64,000 nucleotides of DNA from Leptothrix sp. (in: b-proteobacteria) (GCA_013822685.1 PNKV01000001.1:248001-312000), one strand, 5' to 3'; shown: positions 1 through 9,959, numbered from the stretch's first letter. The notes: generated from the sequence alone by a model not told the origin. Translations and numbers: made by a program.

Positions 1-1
1 G

Positions 2-2275
2 TCTGCCGTGTTGGCGCTGCTGGCCTTTTGGCTGGGCAGCGGCTCATGGACCTGGCGCATGGACCAGGCCGCGTACGACATCGGCCTTTCATTCTGGTCG
101 CGCCCTGCGCCCAACGACATCGTCCTGGTCACGATCGACGAAGCCAGCTTGCGTCAACTCGGCCAATGGCCCTGGCCCAGGGCGCTGCACGCCACGGTGA
201 TTCAGCAGATCACGCAGTCCGAGCCCAAAGCCATCTTGCTCGACCTGTTGTTGAGCGAACCCTCACCCGATCCCACGCAAGACGAAGTGCTGGCACAAGC
301 TTTGGCGCAATCCGGCAAGGTGGTGCTGCCCTTGAGCTTCGAGGCCCTGCCCCAGCACGAAGTGCGCGAGCTGCAGCCCAGCCTCACCCTGCGAGCGCGA
401 GCGCACCTGGCCCACGCCGACGCCGAACTCGATGTGGACGGCGTCTTGCGCTGGGCTTCCTTGCACGCCGGCATCGCCCCTTCTCGCCATCCACACCTGG
501 CACTGGCTTTGCTCAATGTGGCGGGCGAACTCATGCACCCCTCGATCCAGTCGCAGTCCGCTCCGGCGGCCGTCGGCCCCACTCCAAGCTGGCGGCGGGA
601 CGACCGCCTGCTGATCCGTTACATCGGCCCGCCTGGCACCATCAAGCAGGTTTCATTCGCCGCCGTGTTGCGTGGCGACGTGCCAGCCAATGTCTTCAAA
701 GACCGGTACGTGCTGATCGGCGCCAGCGCACTGGGCCTGGGCGACCAGTACCAGACTCCGGTGTCCGGCCTGTCCAAGGCCATGCCGGCGGTAGAGATCA
801 CCGCCAACCTCTTGCAGATGCTGCGCACGGGCGATGGCGTGCGGCCCGTGTCGCCCCTGATGGTCGGCGTCGTTTCAGCGGTCTTGATCCTGGCCTTGAT
901 GTTCGCCTTTGTGCGCCTGTCGCCATACCAGGCCTTGCTGGTGGCCCTGCTGTCGGCGGTGGGTGTGGCCCTGGCCTCCAGCGTGCTGCTGGCGGCAGGC
1001 TTTTGGTTCTCGCCCACCACTTACATGCTCACCGCCCTGCTGGCTTATCCCGTCTGGAGCTGGCGCCGGCTGGAAACCACCAAGGATTTCCTCGATGACG
1101 AGATCTCGCGCCTGGCCTCCAGCACCGGGCCGCCCGGCCCCGAATCACTGGAGCAGCGCCTGCCCCGCGACCAGGTCGAGCGACGCATTGCGGCCATCCA
1201 AGGTGCCAACGCCCGCCTTCAGCAAGCCCAGCAGTTGCTCACCAACACTTTGAAAGCCATGCCCGAGGCCGTGCTGGTGGTCGATGGCTGCGGACAGGTT
1301 CACCAAGCCAATCCGCAATCCGCCACCTTGCTCGATGTGGCCGCGCCGGGCGCCCTGACGGGCCAGACCTTGGACTCCCTGCTGGCGCGCTGGATGCCCA
1401 CCGACGCACCCCGGTGGACCATGCTCCTGGAACGCGCCCTTGCCGAAGACCGCGTCATCGCTACCGAAGTGCACGGCCCCCTGGACCAGCACCTGCTGGC
1501 CCGCATTGCACCGCTACCGGGGGCGGCAGCCGGCGGCGCGCCGTGGCTGGTCTTGTGCCTGTCAGACATCACGCCCATCCGCCTGATCGAGCAACAACGC
1601 GATGACCTCCTTGGCTTCATCGCCCACGACATCCGCTCACCCCAGGCCTCACTCATATCGCTGGTGCAATTGCAGCACATGACTCGCGCTGCCATGCCCG
1701 CCGCCGAGGTCTTGCAACACGTGGACATGCTGGCCCGCAGCACCTTGGACTTGTGCGACGAACTGCTGCAAATCATGCGCGCGGAAAAGCGCCCCATCCA
1801 GCAGCAGCCAACCGACCTGGTGCAAGTGGCCGAGCAAGCCCTCAAGGAAGTCGAACTCCAAGCCAGGGTCAAGGACATCAAGCTGATCAAGGAGTGGGCG
1901 CCCGACCGGTCCGTCGTGCTGTCGCTCGACCATTCCCTGGTGCGCCGGGCCCTGGTCAACCTCCTGAACAACGCCATCAAGTTCAGCCCTGCGGGCCGCG
2001 AAGTGCAACTGCGCCTCACGCCACAAGAGGGCTATTGGGTGATCGCCGTGATCGACCAGGGCCCCGGCATCCCGCCCGACGAGCTGAAGAAATTGTTCAG
2101 GCGCTATGAACGCCTGGAAAGCAGCACTTTCGCGCGGGTCACTGCAGGCGTGGGATTGGGCCTGGTGTTCATCGACACGGTCGCAAGGCGTCACGGCGGG
2201 CGGGTTCAGGTGCACAGTGAACAGGGCCAGGGCTCTTGCTTCGAACTGTGGCTGCCAGCGCCCTGGCCTCCCTAG
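2..2275 (+). CDS. CHASE2-domain sensor histidine kinase, 5' end cut by window
   Basis: Membrane sensor kinase, probably the input half of a two-component system. The reading frame is open to the left window edge and the first seen codons already lie in the N-terminal membrane helix, so the true start is upstream; residues are counted here from the GTG at 8. Residues ~10-265 form a CHASE2 extracytoplasmic sensor (it carries the typical VTIDEASLRQLGQWPWPR stretch). Three membrane helices follow at ~279-350, then a coiled linker, a PAS-like segment at ~415-525, a HisKA H-box (AHDIRSP, phospho-acceptor His540) and a HATPase with N-box (NNAIKFSP, ~654), G1 (DQGPGIP) and G2 (GVGLGL). No receiver domain is present. 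The ligand is unknown, and the partner regulator is not in the window. Confidence 0.9.
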   Translation, partial: SAVLALLAFWLGSGSWTWRMDQAAYDIGLSFWSRPAPNDIVLVTIDEASLRQLGQWPWPRALHATVIQQITQSEPKAILLDLLLSEPSPDPTQDEVLAQALAQSGKVVLPLSFEALPQHEVRELQPSLTLRARAHLAHADAELDVDGVLRWASLHAGIAPSRHPHLALALLNVAGELMHPSIQSQSAPAAVGPTPSWRRDDRLLIRYIGPPGTIKQVSFAAVLRGDVPANVFKDRYVLIGASALGLGDQYQTPVSGLSKAMPAVEITANLLQMLRTGDGVRPVSPLMVGVVSAVLILALMFAFVRLSPYQALLVALLSAVGVALASSVLLAAGFWFSPTTYMLTALLAYPVWSWRRLETTKDFLDDEISRLASSTGPPGPESLEQRLPRDQVERRIAAIQGANARLQQAQQLLTNTLKAMPEAVLVVDGCGQVHQANPQSATLLDVAAPGALTGQTLDSLLARWMPTDAPRWTMLLERALAEDRVIATEVHGPLDQHLLARIAPLPGAAAGGAPWLVLCLSDITPIRLIEQQRDDLLGFIAHDIRSPQASLISLVQLQHMTRAAMPAAEVLQHVDMLARSTLDLCDELLQIMRAEKRPIQQQPTDLVQVAEQALKEVELQARVKDIKLIKEWAPDRSVVLSLDHSLVRRALVNLLNNAIKFSPAGREVQLRLTPQEGYWVIAVIDQGPGIPPDELKKLFRRYERLESSTFARVTAGVGLGLVFIDTVARRHGGRVQVHSEQGQGSCFELWLPAPWPP

Positions 2276-2356
2276 AGAGAGGGGTAGCGCCACAGAATCG
2301 TGCCCACCTATACTGCCGTTTTACGCCTCCACACTGTTCTTTCACAGGGGTAACTT

Positions 2357-3253
2357 ATGCATTTGGTCTCTTCCAAAAACCACGCCACCGCTCAACGGCT
2401 TGGCCAACTGGCCGTCATGGCCACCAGCCTCCTCTTGATGACGGCTTGTTCCACCGGCCCCACCATGGGCGAAAACAAGGGCGTGGTCACGGGCGCCGTG
2501 GGCGGATCCAGTGCTGAAGCGCAAAACTCCAGTTTGGCATCCTGCGGCGAAACCCTGGGCACCCTGGCGATTGAAGAAGACACCAATGCGCCCTGGTATT
2601 ACCAATTGCGCGACCACCAACTGGGCTCGACCGTGCCAGTGCTGCGCATGATGATCCAGCAAAGCAACTGCTTCGTGATCGTGGAGCGTGGCAAGAGCAT
2701 GAACAACGTGATGCGCGAGCGCGAGTTCGCCCGCGGCGAAGAAAGCCGCGCGGGCAGCAACTTTGGCAAAGGCCAATTGGTGGCGGCTGACTACACCATG
2801 TCGCCCTCGATCCAGTTCTCGGGCAAAACGGGCGGCGGCTCGGCCTTTGGCGGCGGTGGCACTTTGGGCATGATCGCCGGGCTGGCGGCCAATGTCAGCC
2901 GCAATGAGGCCTCCACCACGCTGCTGCTGATCGACAACCGTTCGGGCGTGCAGGTCTCGGCCTCCGAAGGCAGCGCCAAGAACTTCGACTTTGGCGGCTT
3001 CGGCGCGGCCTTTGGTGGCGGCGGCATTGGCGGCGGCGGGGGCTACTCCAAGACGCCACAAGGCAAGGTCGTGATGGCCGCCTTCGCCGACTCGTACAAC
3101 CAGATGGTCAAGGCCTTGCGCAACTACAAGGCGCAAACCGTCAAGGGTGGCCTGGGCACTGGTGGCCGACTGGGCGTGCAAGGTGGCGACACCGCCGCAT
3201 CCAGAGAAATCGATGCCAAACCCAGGCCCAAGTCGACCAAGAAAAAGCAATGA
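2357..3253 (+). CDS. CsgG/HfaB-like outer-membrane lipoprotein
   Basis: A 298-residue lipoprotein precursor. A hydrophobic signal segment ends in the lipobox LMTAC, placing the lipidated cysteine at Cys31. The region ~60-140 (ETLGTLAIEED, FVIVERGKSMNNVMRERE, LVAADYTMSPSIQ) matches the CsgG/HfaB fold, whose members include the curli secretion channel and holdfast anchors. Two Gly-rich stretches follow near residues 155-165 and 215-228, and the C-terminus is Lys-rich. No curli subunit, csgE or csgF gene is nearby, so a curli role is not supported; many bacteria carry CsgG-like lipoproteins of unknown job. Its stop overlaps the next start by 4 bp (ATGA), so the two are translationally coupled. 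Confidence 0.75.
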   Translation: MHLVSSKNHATAQRLGQLAVMATSLLLMTACSTGPTMGENKGVVTGAVGGSSAEAQNSSLASCGETLGTLAIEEDTNAPWYYQLRDHQLGSTVPVLRMMIQQSNCFVIVERGKSMNNVMREREFARGEESRAGSNFGKGQLVAADYTMSPSIQFSGKTGGGSAFGGGGTLGMIAGLAANVSRNEASTTLLLIDNRSGVQVSASEGSAKNFDFGGFGAAFGGGGIGGGGGYSKTPQGKVVMAAFADSYNQMVKALRNYKAQTVKGGLGTGGRLGVQGGDTAASREIDAKPRPKSTKKKQ

Positions 3254-3729
3254 GGCCAGCGTCACGATTTGCCGGCCTGGCCGGCATCCTGTTGTTGATC
3301 GGCGGCCACGCATGCGCCGCCGAGTTCAACCTTTACCTCAACTGCCAAGGCAAGTTGTCGGCCGGCAGCAAGAGCAAGGCGGCCACGCTGGACTTGGCCA
3401 TGCGTGACAACAACACCACGGCACTGATCCAGAAATCAAACGTGCTGCCGGTGGGCGAGCGACTTCGCTACAAGGCCTCGCAGGTGTCCTACACCATGCT
3501 GTACAAGCTGCCCTTGCCGGGCACCGTGTACTACAACGACTGGGCGCGCGGCCAGTGGACGGTGTGGCAGCCCAACCTCAAGAAGCTGGCCACCATCCGC
3601 CTGTCCATCGACCGCCAGAGCGGTGAGCTGGAAGGCGAACTGCTGGACCACGATGACAATCTGCTGGGCAACCTTGAGATGGCGTGTGAGCCGCAGTCCA
3701 TGGACGAGGTGCCCGAACCGCGGTTCTGA
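3250..3729 (+). CDS. small exported protein, partner of the CsgG-like lipoprotein
   Basis: A 159-residue protein with a clear signal peptide ending near HACAAEF, so it is probably periplasmic. I do not recognise a named family. The mature part has few cysteines (LNCQG and MACEP, which could pair), no membrane segment and a mixed beta-like composition. It starts inside the stop codon of the CsgG-like gene, so the pair is very probably one operon, and it may act with or be secreted by that lipoprotein. It converges with ppnP, leaving only 9 bp between the two stops. Confidence 0.6.
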   Translation: MRPASRFAGLAGILLLIGGHACAAEFNLYLNCQGKLSAGSKSKAATLDLAMRDNNTTALIQKSNVLPVGERLRYKASQVSYTMLYKLPLPGTVYYNDWARGQWTVWQPNLKKLATIRLSIDRQSGELEGELLDHDDNLLGNLEMACEPQSMDEVPEPRF

Positions 3730-3738
3730 GTTTTCAGA

Positions 3739-4056
3739 TCAGCCGAAGTGGCAGATGTAGTGGTAAGGCTCGCCTTCCACCTTGATCTCGAACGACGAAT
3801 TGCCAGGCACGTTGTAGCTTTCGCCGGGGCCGTAGGTGGTCCATTCGCTGGCGCCGGCCAGCTTGATCGTCGCCTTGCCGGCCACGGTTTCCATGATCTC
3901 AGGCGCGCCGGTGTTGAAGGTCAATACAGCCGGCAGGATCACGCCCACGCTCTTGCGCGTGCCATCGGCCAAGGTCACGGTGTGCGACACGCACTTGCCA
4001 TCGAAGTACACATTGGCTTGGGTGCTGACGGTGCCCGCCAGGGTGGTGGTGGTCAT
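3739..4056 (-). CDS. ppnP: pyrimidine/purine nucleoside phosphorylase PpnP
   Basis: A 105-residue single-domain cupin of the PpnP (formerly DUF1255/YaiE) family, which phosphorolyses several nucleosides to base plus ribose-1-phosphate. The family pattern is present throughout: [13 protein letters not shown] near the N-terminus, the [11 protein letters not shown] strand, [13 protein letters not shown] in the core, and an [17 protein letters not shown] end. The length is normal for the family. It lies downstream of argG on the same strand, 70 bp away, with a small inverted repeat between them, so it may be transcribed separately or partly with argG. Confidence 0.9.
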   Translation of the reverse strand: MTTTTLAGTVSTQANVYFDGKCVSHTVTLADGTRKSVGVILPAVLTFNTGAPEIMETVAGKATIKLAGASEWTTYGPGESYNVPGNSSFEIKVEGEPYHYICHFG

Positions 4057-4085
4057 GGGGAAATCTCCAGATGAATGTCAGTGAA

Positions 4086-4110
4086 GGGTGACCACGCTCA
4101 GCGGTCACCC
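4086..4110 (-). terminator. inverted repeat between argG and ppnP
   Basis: GGGTGACC at 4086-4093 and GGTCACCC at 4103-4110 form a perfect 8-bp stem with a 9-nt loop, 17 bp past the argG stop. No U-rich run follows on the minus strand, so it is at best a weak or Rho-assisted terminator, or an mRNA-stabilising hairpin. Confidence 0.3.
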
Positions 4111-4126
4111 GGATCGATCAAACCGA

Positions 4127-5524
4127 TCAAGCGGCCTTTTTGGCCACGGCTTTCTTGGCCACAGGCTTCTTGGCGGCCGACTTGCGGGCCGCCGACTTGT
4201 CGGCCTTGGCCTTGGCGGTGGCCGCGCGCTGGGCGTTCACATTGGCGCCAATGCGCAAGCGCAGGGCGTTCAGCTTGATGAAGCCGGCCGCGTCGGCCTG
4301 GTTGTAGGCGCCGCCGTCGTCGTCGAAGGTCGAGATCTTGGCGTCGAACAGGCTGTCGGTCTTGGACTCGCGGCCCGTGCACAAAATGGTGCCCTTGTAG
4401 AGCTTGAGCTTGACCGTGCCGTTCACCGTCACTTGCGACGCGTCGATCAGCCCTTGCAACAACTCGCGCTCTGGGCTGAACCAGTAGCCGTTGTAGATCA
4501 GGCGCGCGTAACGGGGCATCAGGTCGTCCTTGAGGGACAGCACTTCGCGGTCCAGCGTGATCGACTCGATGGCGCGGTGGCCCGACAGCAGGATGGTGCC
4601 GCCGGGGGTTTCGTAGCAGCCGCGGCTCTTCATGCCCACGTAGCGGTTTTCGACCTTGTCGAGGCGGCCGATGCCGTGCTTGCCGCCGATCTCGTTCAGC
4701 TTGGTCAGCACTTGCGCGGGCGACATCTTCACGCCGTCGATGGCGACCACGTCACCCTTGGCGTAGGTCAGCTCGATGATTTGCGGCTTGTTCGGAGCCT
4801 TCTCGGGCGACACCGTCAGGCGCCACATATTGGCTTCGGGCTCGAAGTTCGGGTCTTCCAGCACGCCGCCTTCGTAGCTGATGTGCAGCAGGTTGGCGTC
4901 CATCGAGTAAGGGGCGCCGCCCTTGCGCTTCTTGAAGTCAACCGGGATGCCGTGTTTGTCGGCATAGGCCAGCAGCTTTTCGCGGCTCAGCAGGTCCCAC
5001 TCGCGCCAGGGGGCGATCACCTTCACGCCGGGCATCAGCGCATAGGCGCCGAGTTCGAAGCGGACCTGGTCGTTGCCCTTGCCGGTGGCACCGTGGCTGA
5101 TGGCATCGCCCTTGGTCTTCTTCGCAATGTCGATCAGGCGCTTGGCGATCAGCGGGCGGGCGATGGAGGTGCCCAACAGGTATTCGCCTTCGTACAGCGC
5201 GTTGGCGCGGAACATGGGGAAGACGAAGTCGCGCACGAATTCTTCGCGCAGGTCTTCGATGAAGATGTTCTCGGGCTTGATGCCCATCTTGATGGCCTTG
5301 GCGCGGGCCGGCTCGATCTCTTCACCCTGGCCGATGTCGGCGGTGAAAGTGACCACTTCGCAGTTGTACTCGTCCTGCAGCCATTTCAGGATGATGGAGG
5401 TGTCCAGACCGCCTGAATAAGCCAGGACGACTTTCTTGACTTGAGGCGCGGCAGCGACAGCGGCGGGCGCGGCTGCTTTCACGGGCTTCGCGGACTTGGC
5501 GGCGGGCTTGACGGTCTTGGACAT
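4127..5524 (-). CDS. argG: argininosuccinate synthase with basic N- and C-terminal extensions
   Basis: Joins citrulline and aspartate using ATP in arginine biosynthesis (cytoplasm). The core carries the PP-loop AYSGGLDTS and the family motifs [12 protein letters not shown] and [12 protein letters not shown]. The protein is 465 residues, longer than the usual 400-450. An extra N-terminal stretch of ~30 residues is almost only Ala, Lys, Pro and Val. The last ~25 residues form an AKKA-type tail ([16 protein letters not shown]) like those of histone H1-like bacterial proteins. I chose the ATG at 5524; the reading frame also stays open to a TTG at 5548. The tails look like add-ons and do not interrupt catalytic motifs. 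Confidence 0.93.
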   Translation of the reverse strand: MSKTVKPAAKSAKPVKAAAPAAVAAAPQVKKVVLAYSGGLDTSIILKWLQDEYNCEVVTFTADIGQGEEIEPARAKAIKMGIKPENIFIEDLREEFVRDFVFPMFRANALYEGEYLLGTSIARPLIAKRLIDIAKKTKGDAISHGATGKGNDQVRFELGAYALMPGVKVIAPWREWDLLSREKLLAYADKHGIPVDFKKRKGGAPYSMDANLLHISYEGGVLEDPNFEPEANMWRLTVSPEKAPNKPQIIELTYAKGDVVAIDGVKMSPAQVLTKLNEIGGKHGIGRLDKVENRYVGMKSRGCYETPGGTILLSGHRAIESITLDREVLSLKDDLMPRYARLIYNGYWFSPERELLQGLIDASQVTVNGTVKLKLYKGTILCTGRESKTDSLFDAKISTFDDDGGAYNQADAAGFIKLNALRLRIGANVNAQRAATAKAKADKSAARKSAAKKPVAKKAVAKKAA

Positions 5525-5697
5525 GGTGATGAGTGGCGATTGAGACAAACCGGGGATTTTAGGCGCCCTGTGGGCCAGAAGTCTTCACCGATCTTTACGC
5601 CGCCCACAAAACAATCCTGTCCACCCGCCTGAACGGGGGCCCGTTATAGGGTCAGGCTCGGCTCATTGCCGATCCGCCTATGGAGAAAGACACTGCC

Positions 5698-6390
5698 ATG
5701 AACCACCGCCCCACCCTCGTGAACACCGTGCTGGCCTTGGGCTGCGCATTGGCCGCAGGTGGCGCCGTCGCCGGCCCCCGCGTGGGCTCCGTCGTTGGCG
5801 CGCCCAGTTCCACCTCGTCCACCGTGCAGGCCAGGGTGATTTCGGCCACGCCGGTGGTGGCCCAGGTGGCCGTGCCCCGCCAGGTCTGCCGCGATGAGAT
5901 GTACCAAGAGCCTGCGCGTTCGTCAGGCGCCGGCGCCTTGCTGGGCGCCATCGCTGGCGGCGTGGTGGGCAATGCCCTGGGCAAGGGCTCGGGCAATGCC
6001 TTGGCCACGGGTGCCGGCCTGATTGGTGGCGCCGTGTTGGGCAATCACATCGAGAACGATGGCCGCCAAGGCAGCACGCGCTCGGTGCGCCGCTGCGAAC
6101 AGCAGGCCTCTTACGAAAACCAGGTGGTGGCCTATGACGTGGTCTACGAATACGCAGGCCAGCGTTACAGCACCCAGATGGAGGAAGAACCAGGCCGCAC
6201 CATCCCCCTGCAAGTCACGGTCAACCCAGTGGGCTCAGCAGGCCCCATGGTGATGGCCCCTCAACAGATGGTGGACGACTCCGACGTGGGCCCTGCGACC
6301 TACTATCAGCCTGGCGTGACAGGCTATGGCGGCGCGTCCGCCCGAGATTGGCATGGCGAGCCTCGCCGCTGGCACCACCGCTGGGATTGA
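5698..6390 (+). CDS. glycine-zipper 2TM-domain envelope protein
   Basis: A 230-residue exported protein. The signal peptide runs from MNHRPT to about VAGP. Residues ~85-130 are a double glycine zipper (SGAGALLGAIAGGVVGNALG, then LIGGAVLGNHI), as in SlyB and the rickettsial 17-kDa antigen, which insert in or lie along the outer membrane. The C-terminal half (YDVVYEYAGQRYSTQM) resembles the soluble domain of the same families, followed by a His/Arg/Trp-rich end. No lipobox cysteine is visible. I chose the ATG at 5698 because a GGAG lies 12 bp upstream; an in-frame ATG at 5680 is possible. The function is probably envelope integrity. Confidence 0.75.
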   Translation: MNHRPTLVNTVLALGCALAAGGAVAGPRVGSVVGAPSSTSSTVQARVISATPVVAQVAVPRQVCRDEMYQEPARSSGAGALLGAIAGGVVGNALGKGSGNALATGAGLIGGAVLGNHIENDGRQGSTRSVRRCEQQASYENQVVAYDVVYEYAGQRYSTQMEEEPGRTIPLQVTVNPVGSAGPMVMAPQQMVDDSDVGPATYYQPGVTGYGGASARDWHGEPRRWHHRWD

Positions 6391-6413
6391 TTGAATTTGA
6401 CAGCGACGGGCGG

Positions 6414-9400
6414 TCAGCCCTCGCCGTACACGATCTGGGGCTGGCCCAGCGGCATCAGTTCCTTGAAACGGGCCAGGGCCTGATCGCTGGGGTAGATGCG
6501 CGCTGATTCGCCCAGGTCGAGCTCGCCGCGGGCCGACAGCTCGGCACCCTGGCGCTCAACCACCACGCGGATCGGCAAGCCCTGGATGGTCTCGGGTTGA
6601 TCGGGCTGCGGAGAAGGCACGCGCCGCGCGGGGAACTCGCGCAACACATCGGCCACCGGCAAATGCTGGTTCTTCGCGGTGACGCGCACAAAGCGTGCGA
6701 AACGGCAACGGGCCGCCGCCAAGCTCCACACCTGTTGCACGTTCAGGCGCAGGCCGCCCGAGAACCGATCGGTTTGCACCTTGCCCTGGATGATCACCAG
6801 TTCATCCTCCTTGAGCAGTTCCTTGTTGGCGTCCAGCGTGTCCTGGTTGGCCACGGCCTCAATGCTTTCGCTCTTGTCGTCCAGCTTGAACAAACCGACG
6901 CGGCCGCGCGTGCCATTGATCACACGCAGCTCGCTGATGATGCCGGTCACCAATTGCACTTCGCGGCTGTCTTGCAGATCGGCGATGCGCTGTTTGGCAA
7001 AGCGCCGCACCTCGGCCTCGGCCTCGTCGAACAAGTGGCCCGACAGGTAGAAGCCGATGGCGGTTTTCTCGAGCGTGAGCTGTTCTTTCAGGCCCCAGGG
7101 CTCGGTGGGCACCAGGTCGGGCTCATTGGTCGACGCGGCATGCGAATCGCCAAAGTCGAACAGGCCGCCCTGGTCGGCGTTGGCGAGTTGCGTGTCGGCG
7201 TAGTCGAAGGCCAGGGCCACGCTGGCCAGCAGGCTGGCGCGGCGCGGCTCCAGCACATCGAAGGCACCGGCCTTGATCAGGGCCTCGACCACGCGCTTGT
7301 TGACGCGCGAGCGGTCCACGCGGGCGCAGAAATCGAAGAAGCTCTTGAAGGGTCCGCCCTCGTTGCGGCAGGCCACGATGGCCTCAATGGCGCCCTGGCC
7401 CGTGCCCTTGATCGCACCCAGCGCGTAGCAGATCGTCTTGTTGTCGATGGGCTCGAACTTCCAGGCGCCCGCGTTGACGTTGGGCGGCGTGAAGGTGATG
7501 CCAAAGTTCTGCGTGGCGTCGTCGTGGAAGATCTTGAGCTTGTCCGTGTCGTCACTCGACACGCTCATATTCCCCGCGAAGAACTCGGCCGTGTAGTGCA
7601 CCTTCAGCCAGGCCGTGTGGTACGCCAGCAAGGCATACGCGGCCGCGTGCGACTTGTTGAAGCCGTAGCCCGCGAACTTCTCCATCAGGTCGAAGATCTC
7701 GTTGGCCTTGGCCGGCGGGATGTCGTTCTTGGCGGCGCCCTCGGCGAAGGTGACGCGGTGCTGCGCCATCTCTTCGGCCTTCTTCTTGCCCATGGCGCGG
7801 CGCAGCATGTCGGCACCGCCCAGCGAGTAGCCCCCCACGCGTTGGGCCACCTGCATCACCTGCTCCTGATAGACCATGATGCCGTAGGTCTCTTGCAGCA
7901 CCTCGCCCATCAAGGGGTGCAGGTATTCCACCGGCTCGCGGCCGTGCTTGCGCGCGCAGAAGCTGGGAATCAGGTCCATGGGGCCTGGCCGGTACAGCGA
8001 CACCAGCGCGATGATGTCCTCGAAGACGCTGGGCTTGGCGTCGCGCAACATGCCTTGCATGCCGCGTGATTCAAGCTGGAACACGGCCACGGTCTTGCCT
8101 TCGGACAACAGCCGGTAGGTGGCCGCGTCGTCCAGCTTGATCTTGGCGAAGTCGAAGCCCTTCTGGTCGGGGTGCCGCGCGATGATGAAGTCTTTGGCGG
8201 TCTCCAGGATGGTCAGCGTGGCCAAGCCCAGGAAGTCGAACTTCACCAGGCCGATGGCTTCGACGTCGTCCTTGTCGTACTGGCTGACCGCGCTGTCGCT
8301 GCCGGGCTGCATGTACAGCGGGCAAAAGTCGGTGATCTTGCCCGGCGCGATGAGCACGCCCCCGGCGTGCATGCCGATGTTGCGCACCATGCCTTCAACG
8401 CGCATGGCCAGGGTCAGCAGCTCGGCCACTTCTTCTTCGGCGGCTTCGCGCTGCTCCAGCTCGGGCGCTTCCTTGCGGGCGTAGATGATGCCGGGGTCGG
8501 GGTTGGCGGGCACCTTGGCCAGGGTCACGCTCTTGCCCGGCGGCGCGGGGATCAGCTTGGCGATGCTGTCGACATGGCCATAGCCCATGCCCAGCACGCG
8601 GCCCACGTCGCGCAGTGCAGCCTTGGCGGCCATGGTGCCGAAGGTCGCGATCTGTGAGACCGCTTCGCGGCCGTATTTGTCCTTGACGTAGTCGATGACG
8701 CGGTCGCGGTTGCCCTGGCAGAAGTCGATGTCGAAGTCGGGCATCGAGACGCGTTCGGGGTTCAGAAAGCGCTCGAACAACAGGTTGTATTGCAGCGGGT
8801 CAAGGTCAGTGATCTTCAGCGCGTAGGCCACCAAGGAACCGGCGCCCGAACCCCGGCCCGGGCCCACGGGGCAGCCGTTGTTCTTGGCCCAGTTGATGAA
8901 GTCGGCCACGATCAGGAAGTAGCCTGGGAAGCCCATCTTCAGGATCGTGTTGATCTCGAACTCAAGCCGCGCCACGTATTCAGGCCGCTTGCCATCACGC
9001 ACCGCTTGATCGGGGTACAAGTGCAGCAGCCGCTCTTCCAGGCCCTCGAAGGACAGCACGCGGAAGTAGTCTGACATGGGCATGGGCTTGCCCTTGTCCG
9101 GCCCCTCTTCCAGGATGGGCGTAGGGAAGTCTGGCAGCTGCGGCTTGCCCAGGATCAAGGTCAGCCCGCAGCGGCGCGCAATGGCCGCGGTGTTGGCCAC
9201 GGCGGTGGGGATGTCGGCGAACAGGGCCTCCATCTGCGCCTGCGTCTTGAAGTACTGCTCACGCGTGAATTTCTTGTTGCGCCGCGGGTTGCCCAGGGTT
9301 TCGCCCTCGGCGATGCAAACGCGCGCTTCGTGGGCCTCGAAATCATCGGGCGTCAAGAACTGAACCGGGTGCGTGGCCACCACCGGCAGCCCCAGGCGCG

Positions 9401-9959
9401 ATGCCAAGGGCACGGCCGCGCGGATGTAGGTTTCGTTGGTGCCATGCCCCGAGCGCTGCAGCTCGATGTAGAAGCGCCCTTCAAAGATGCCGCCCAGGCG
9501 TTGGGCCAGGGCCTCGGCGCGCGCCAGATCGCCTTGCGTGAGGGCTTGGCCGATGACACCCATTTCGGCGCCCGACAAGGCGATCAAACCAGCCGCCTTG
9601 GCCTGCAGGTTGGCCCAGCTAACCGTGGCATGCGTGCGCTGGCCTGGTGCCGTCCAGGCATCGCCCAGCAGTTCGCTCAAATGCAGGTAACCCTGGCTGT
9701 TTTGAATGAGCAGCAGCAAACGCGACGCAGGCCGCTGGGGCTCGTCGGCCTCCAGCCAGATGTCAGCCCCGATGATGGGTTGCACGCCTTTTTTTCGCGC
9801 AGCGGAATAAAACTTCACCGCGCCAAACAGGTTGCTCAGGTCGGTGATGGCCAGGGCGGGCTGGCGGTCGTCTTTGGCGGCAGCCACCAGGTCGTCGATG
9901 CGAAGGGTGCCATCGACGACGGAAAACTCGGTGTGGGTGCGCAGGTGAATGAAAGGCAT
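6414..9959 (-). CDS. dnaE: DNA polymerase III alpha subunit
   Basis: Catalytic subunit of the chromosomal replicase. At 1181 residues it has normal length for DnaE1. In order: a PHP domain at the N-terminus (FIHLRTHTEFSVVDG), a polymerase palm with the acidic motif PDFDIDFCQGNRD near residue 400, the fingers region (RPGPMDLIP, GYGFNKSHAAAYA), a helix-hairpin-helix segment, and a C-terminal OB fold (RGRVGLFKLDDKSE near 1010). I chose MPFIHLR at 9959, the family start, over an upstream in-frame codon at 9986. The gene stands alone between unrelated neighbours; no dnaQ or lpxB neighbour is seen. Confidence 0.97.
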   Translation of the reverse strand: MPFIHLRTHTEFSVVDGTLRIDDLVAAAKDDRQPALAITDLSNLFGAVKFYSAARKKGVQPIIGADIWLEADEPQRPASRLLLLIQNSQGYLHLSELLGDAWTAPGQRTHATVSWANLQAKAAGLIALSGAEMGVIGQALTQGDLARAEALAQRLGGIFEGRFYIELQRSGHGTNETYIRAAVPLASRLGLPVVATHPVQFLTPDDFEAHEARVCIAEGETLGNPRRNKKFTREQYFKTQAQMEALFADIPTAVANTAAIARRCGLTLILGKPQLPDFPTPILEEGPDKGKPMPMSDYFRVLSFEGLEERLLHLYPDQAVRDGKRPEYVARLEFEINTILKMGFPGYFLIVADFINWAKNNGCPVGPGRGSGAGSLVAYALKITDLDPLQYNLLFERFLNPERVSMPDFDIDFCQGNRDRVIDYVKDKYGREAVSQIATFGTMAAKAALRDVGRVLGMGYGHVDSIAKLIPAPPGKSVTLAKVPANPDPGIIYARKEAPELEQREAAEEEVAELLTLAMRVEGMVRNIGMHAGGVLIAPGKITDFCPLYMQPGSDSAVSQYDKDDVEAIGLVKFDFLGLATLTILETAKDFIIARHPDQKGFDFAKIKLDDAATYRLLSEGKTVAVFQLESRGMQGMLRDAKPSVFEDIIALVSLYRPGPMDLIPSFCARKHGREPVEYLHPLMGEVLQETYGIMVYQEQVMQVAQRVGGYSLGGADMLRRAMGKKKAEEMAQHRVTFAEGAAKNDIPPAKANEIFDLMEKFAGYGFNKSHAAAYALLAYHTAWLKVHYTAEFFAGNMSVSSDDTDKLKIFHDDATQNFGITFTPPNVNAGAWKFEPIDNKTICYALGAIKGTGQGAIEAIVACRNEGGPFKSFFDFCARVDRSRVNKRVVEALIKAGAFDVLEPRRASLLASVALAFDYADTQLANADQGGLFDFGDSHAASTNEPDLVPTEPWGLKEQLTLEKTAIGFYLSGHLFDEAEAEVRRFAKQRIADLQDSREVQLVTGIISELRVINGTRGRVGLFKLDDKSESIEAVANQDTLDANKELLKEDELVIIQGKVQTDRFSGGLRLNVQQVWSLAAARCRFARFVRVTAKNQHLPVADVLREFPARRVPSPQPDQPETIQGLPIRVVVERQGAELSARGELDLGESARIYPSDQALARFKELMPLGQPQIVYGEG

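Noticed and set aside
4088..5416. 442-codon open frame antisense to argG
   Set aside because: It mirrors argG codon for codon, lacks any family resemblance and has the composition of a GC-rich shadow frame.
6597..8069. 490-codon open frame antisense to dnaE
   Set aside because: Shadow of the dnaE coding strand; no motif, no independent ribosome-binding site.
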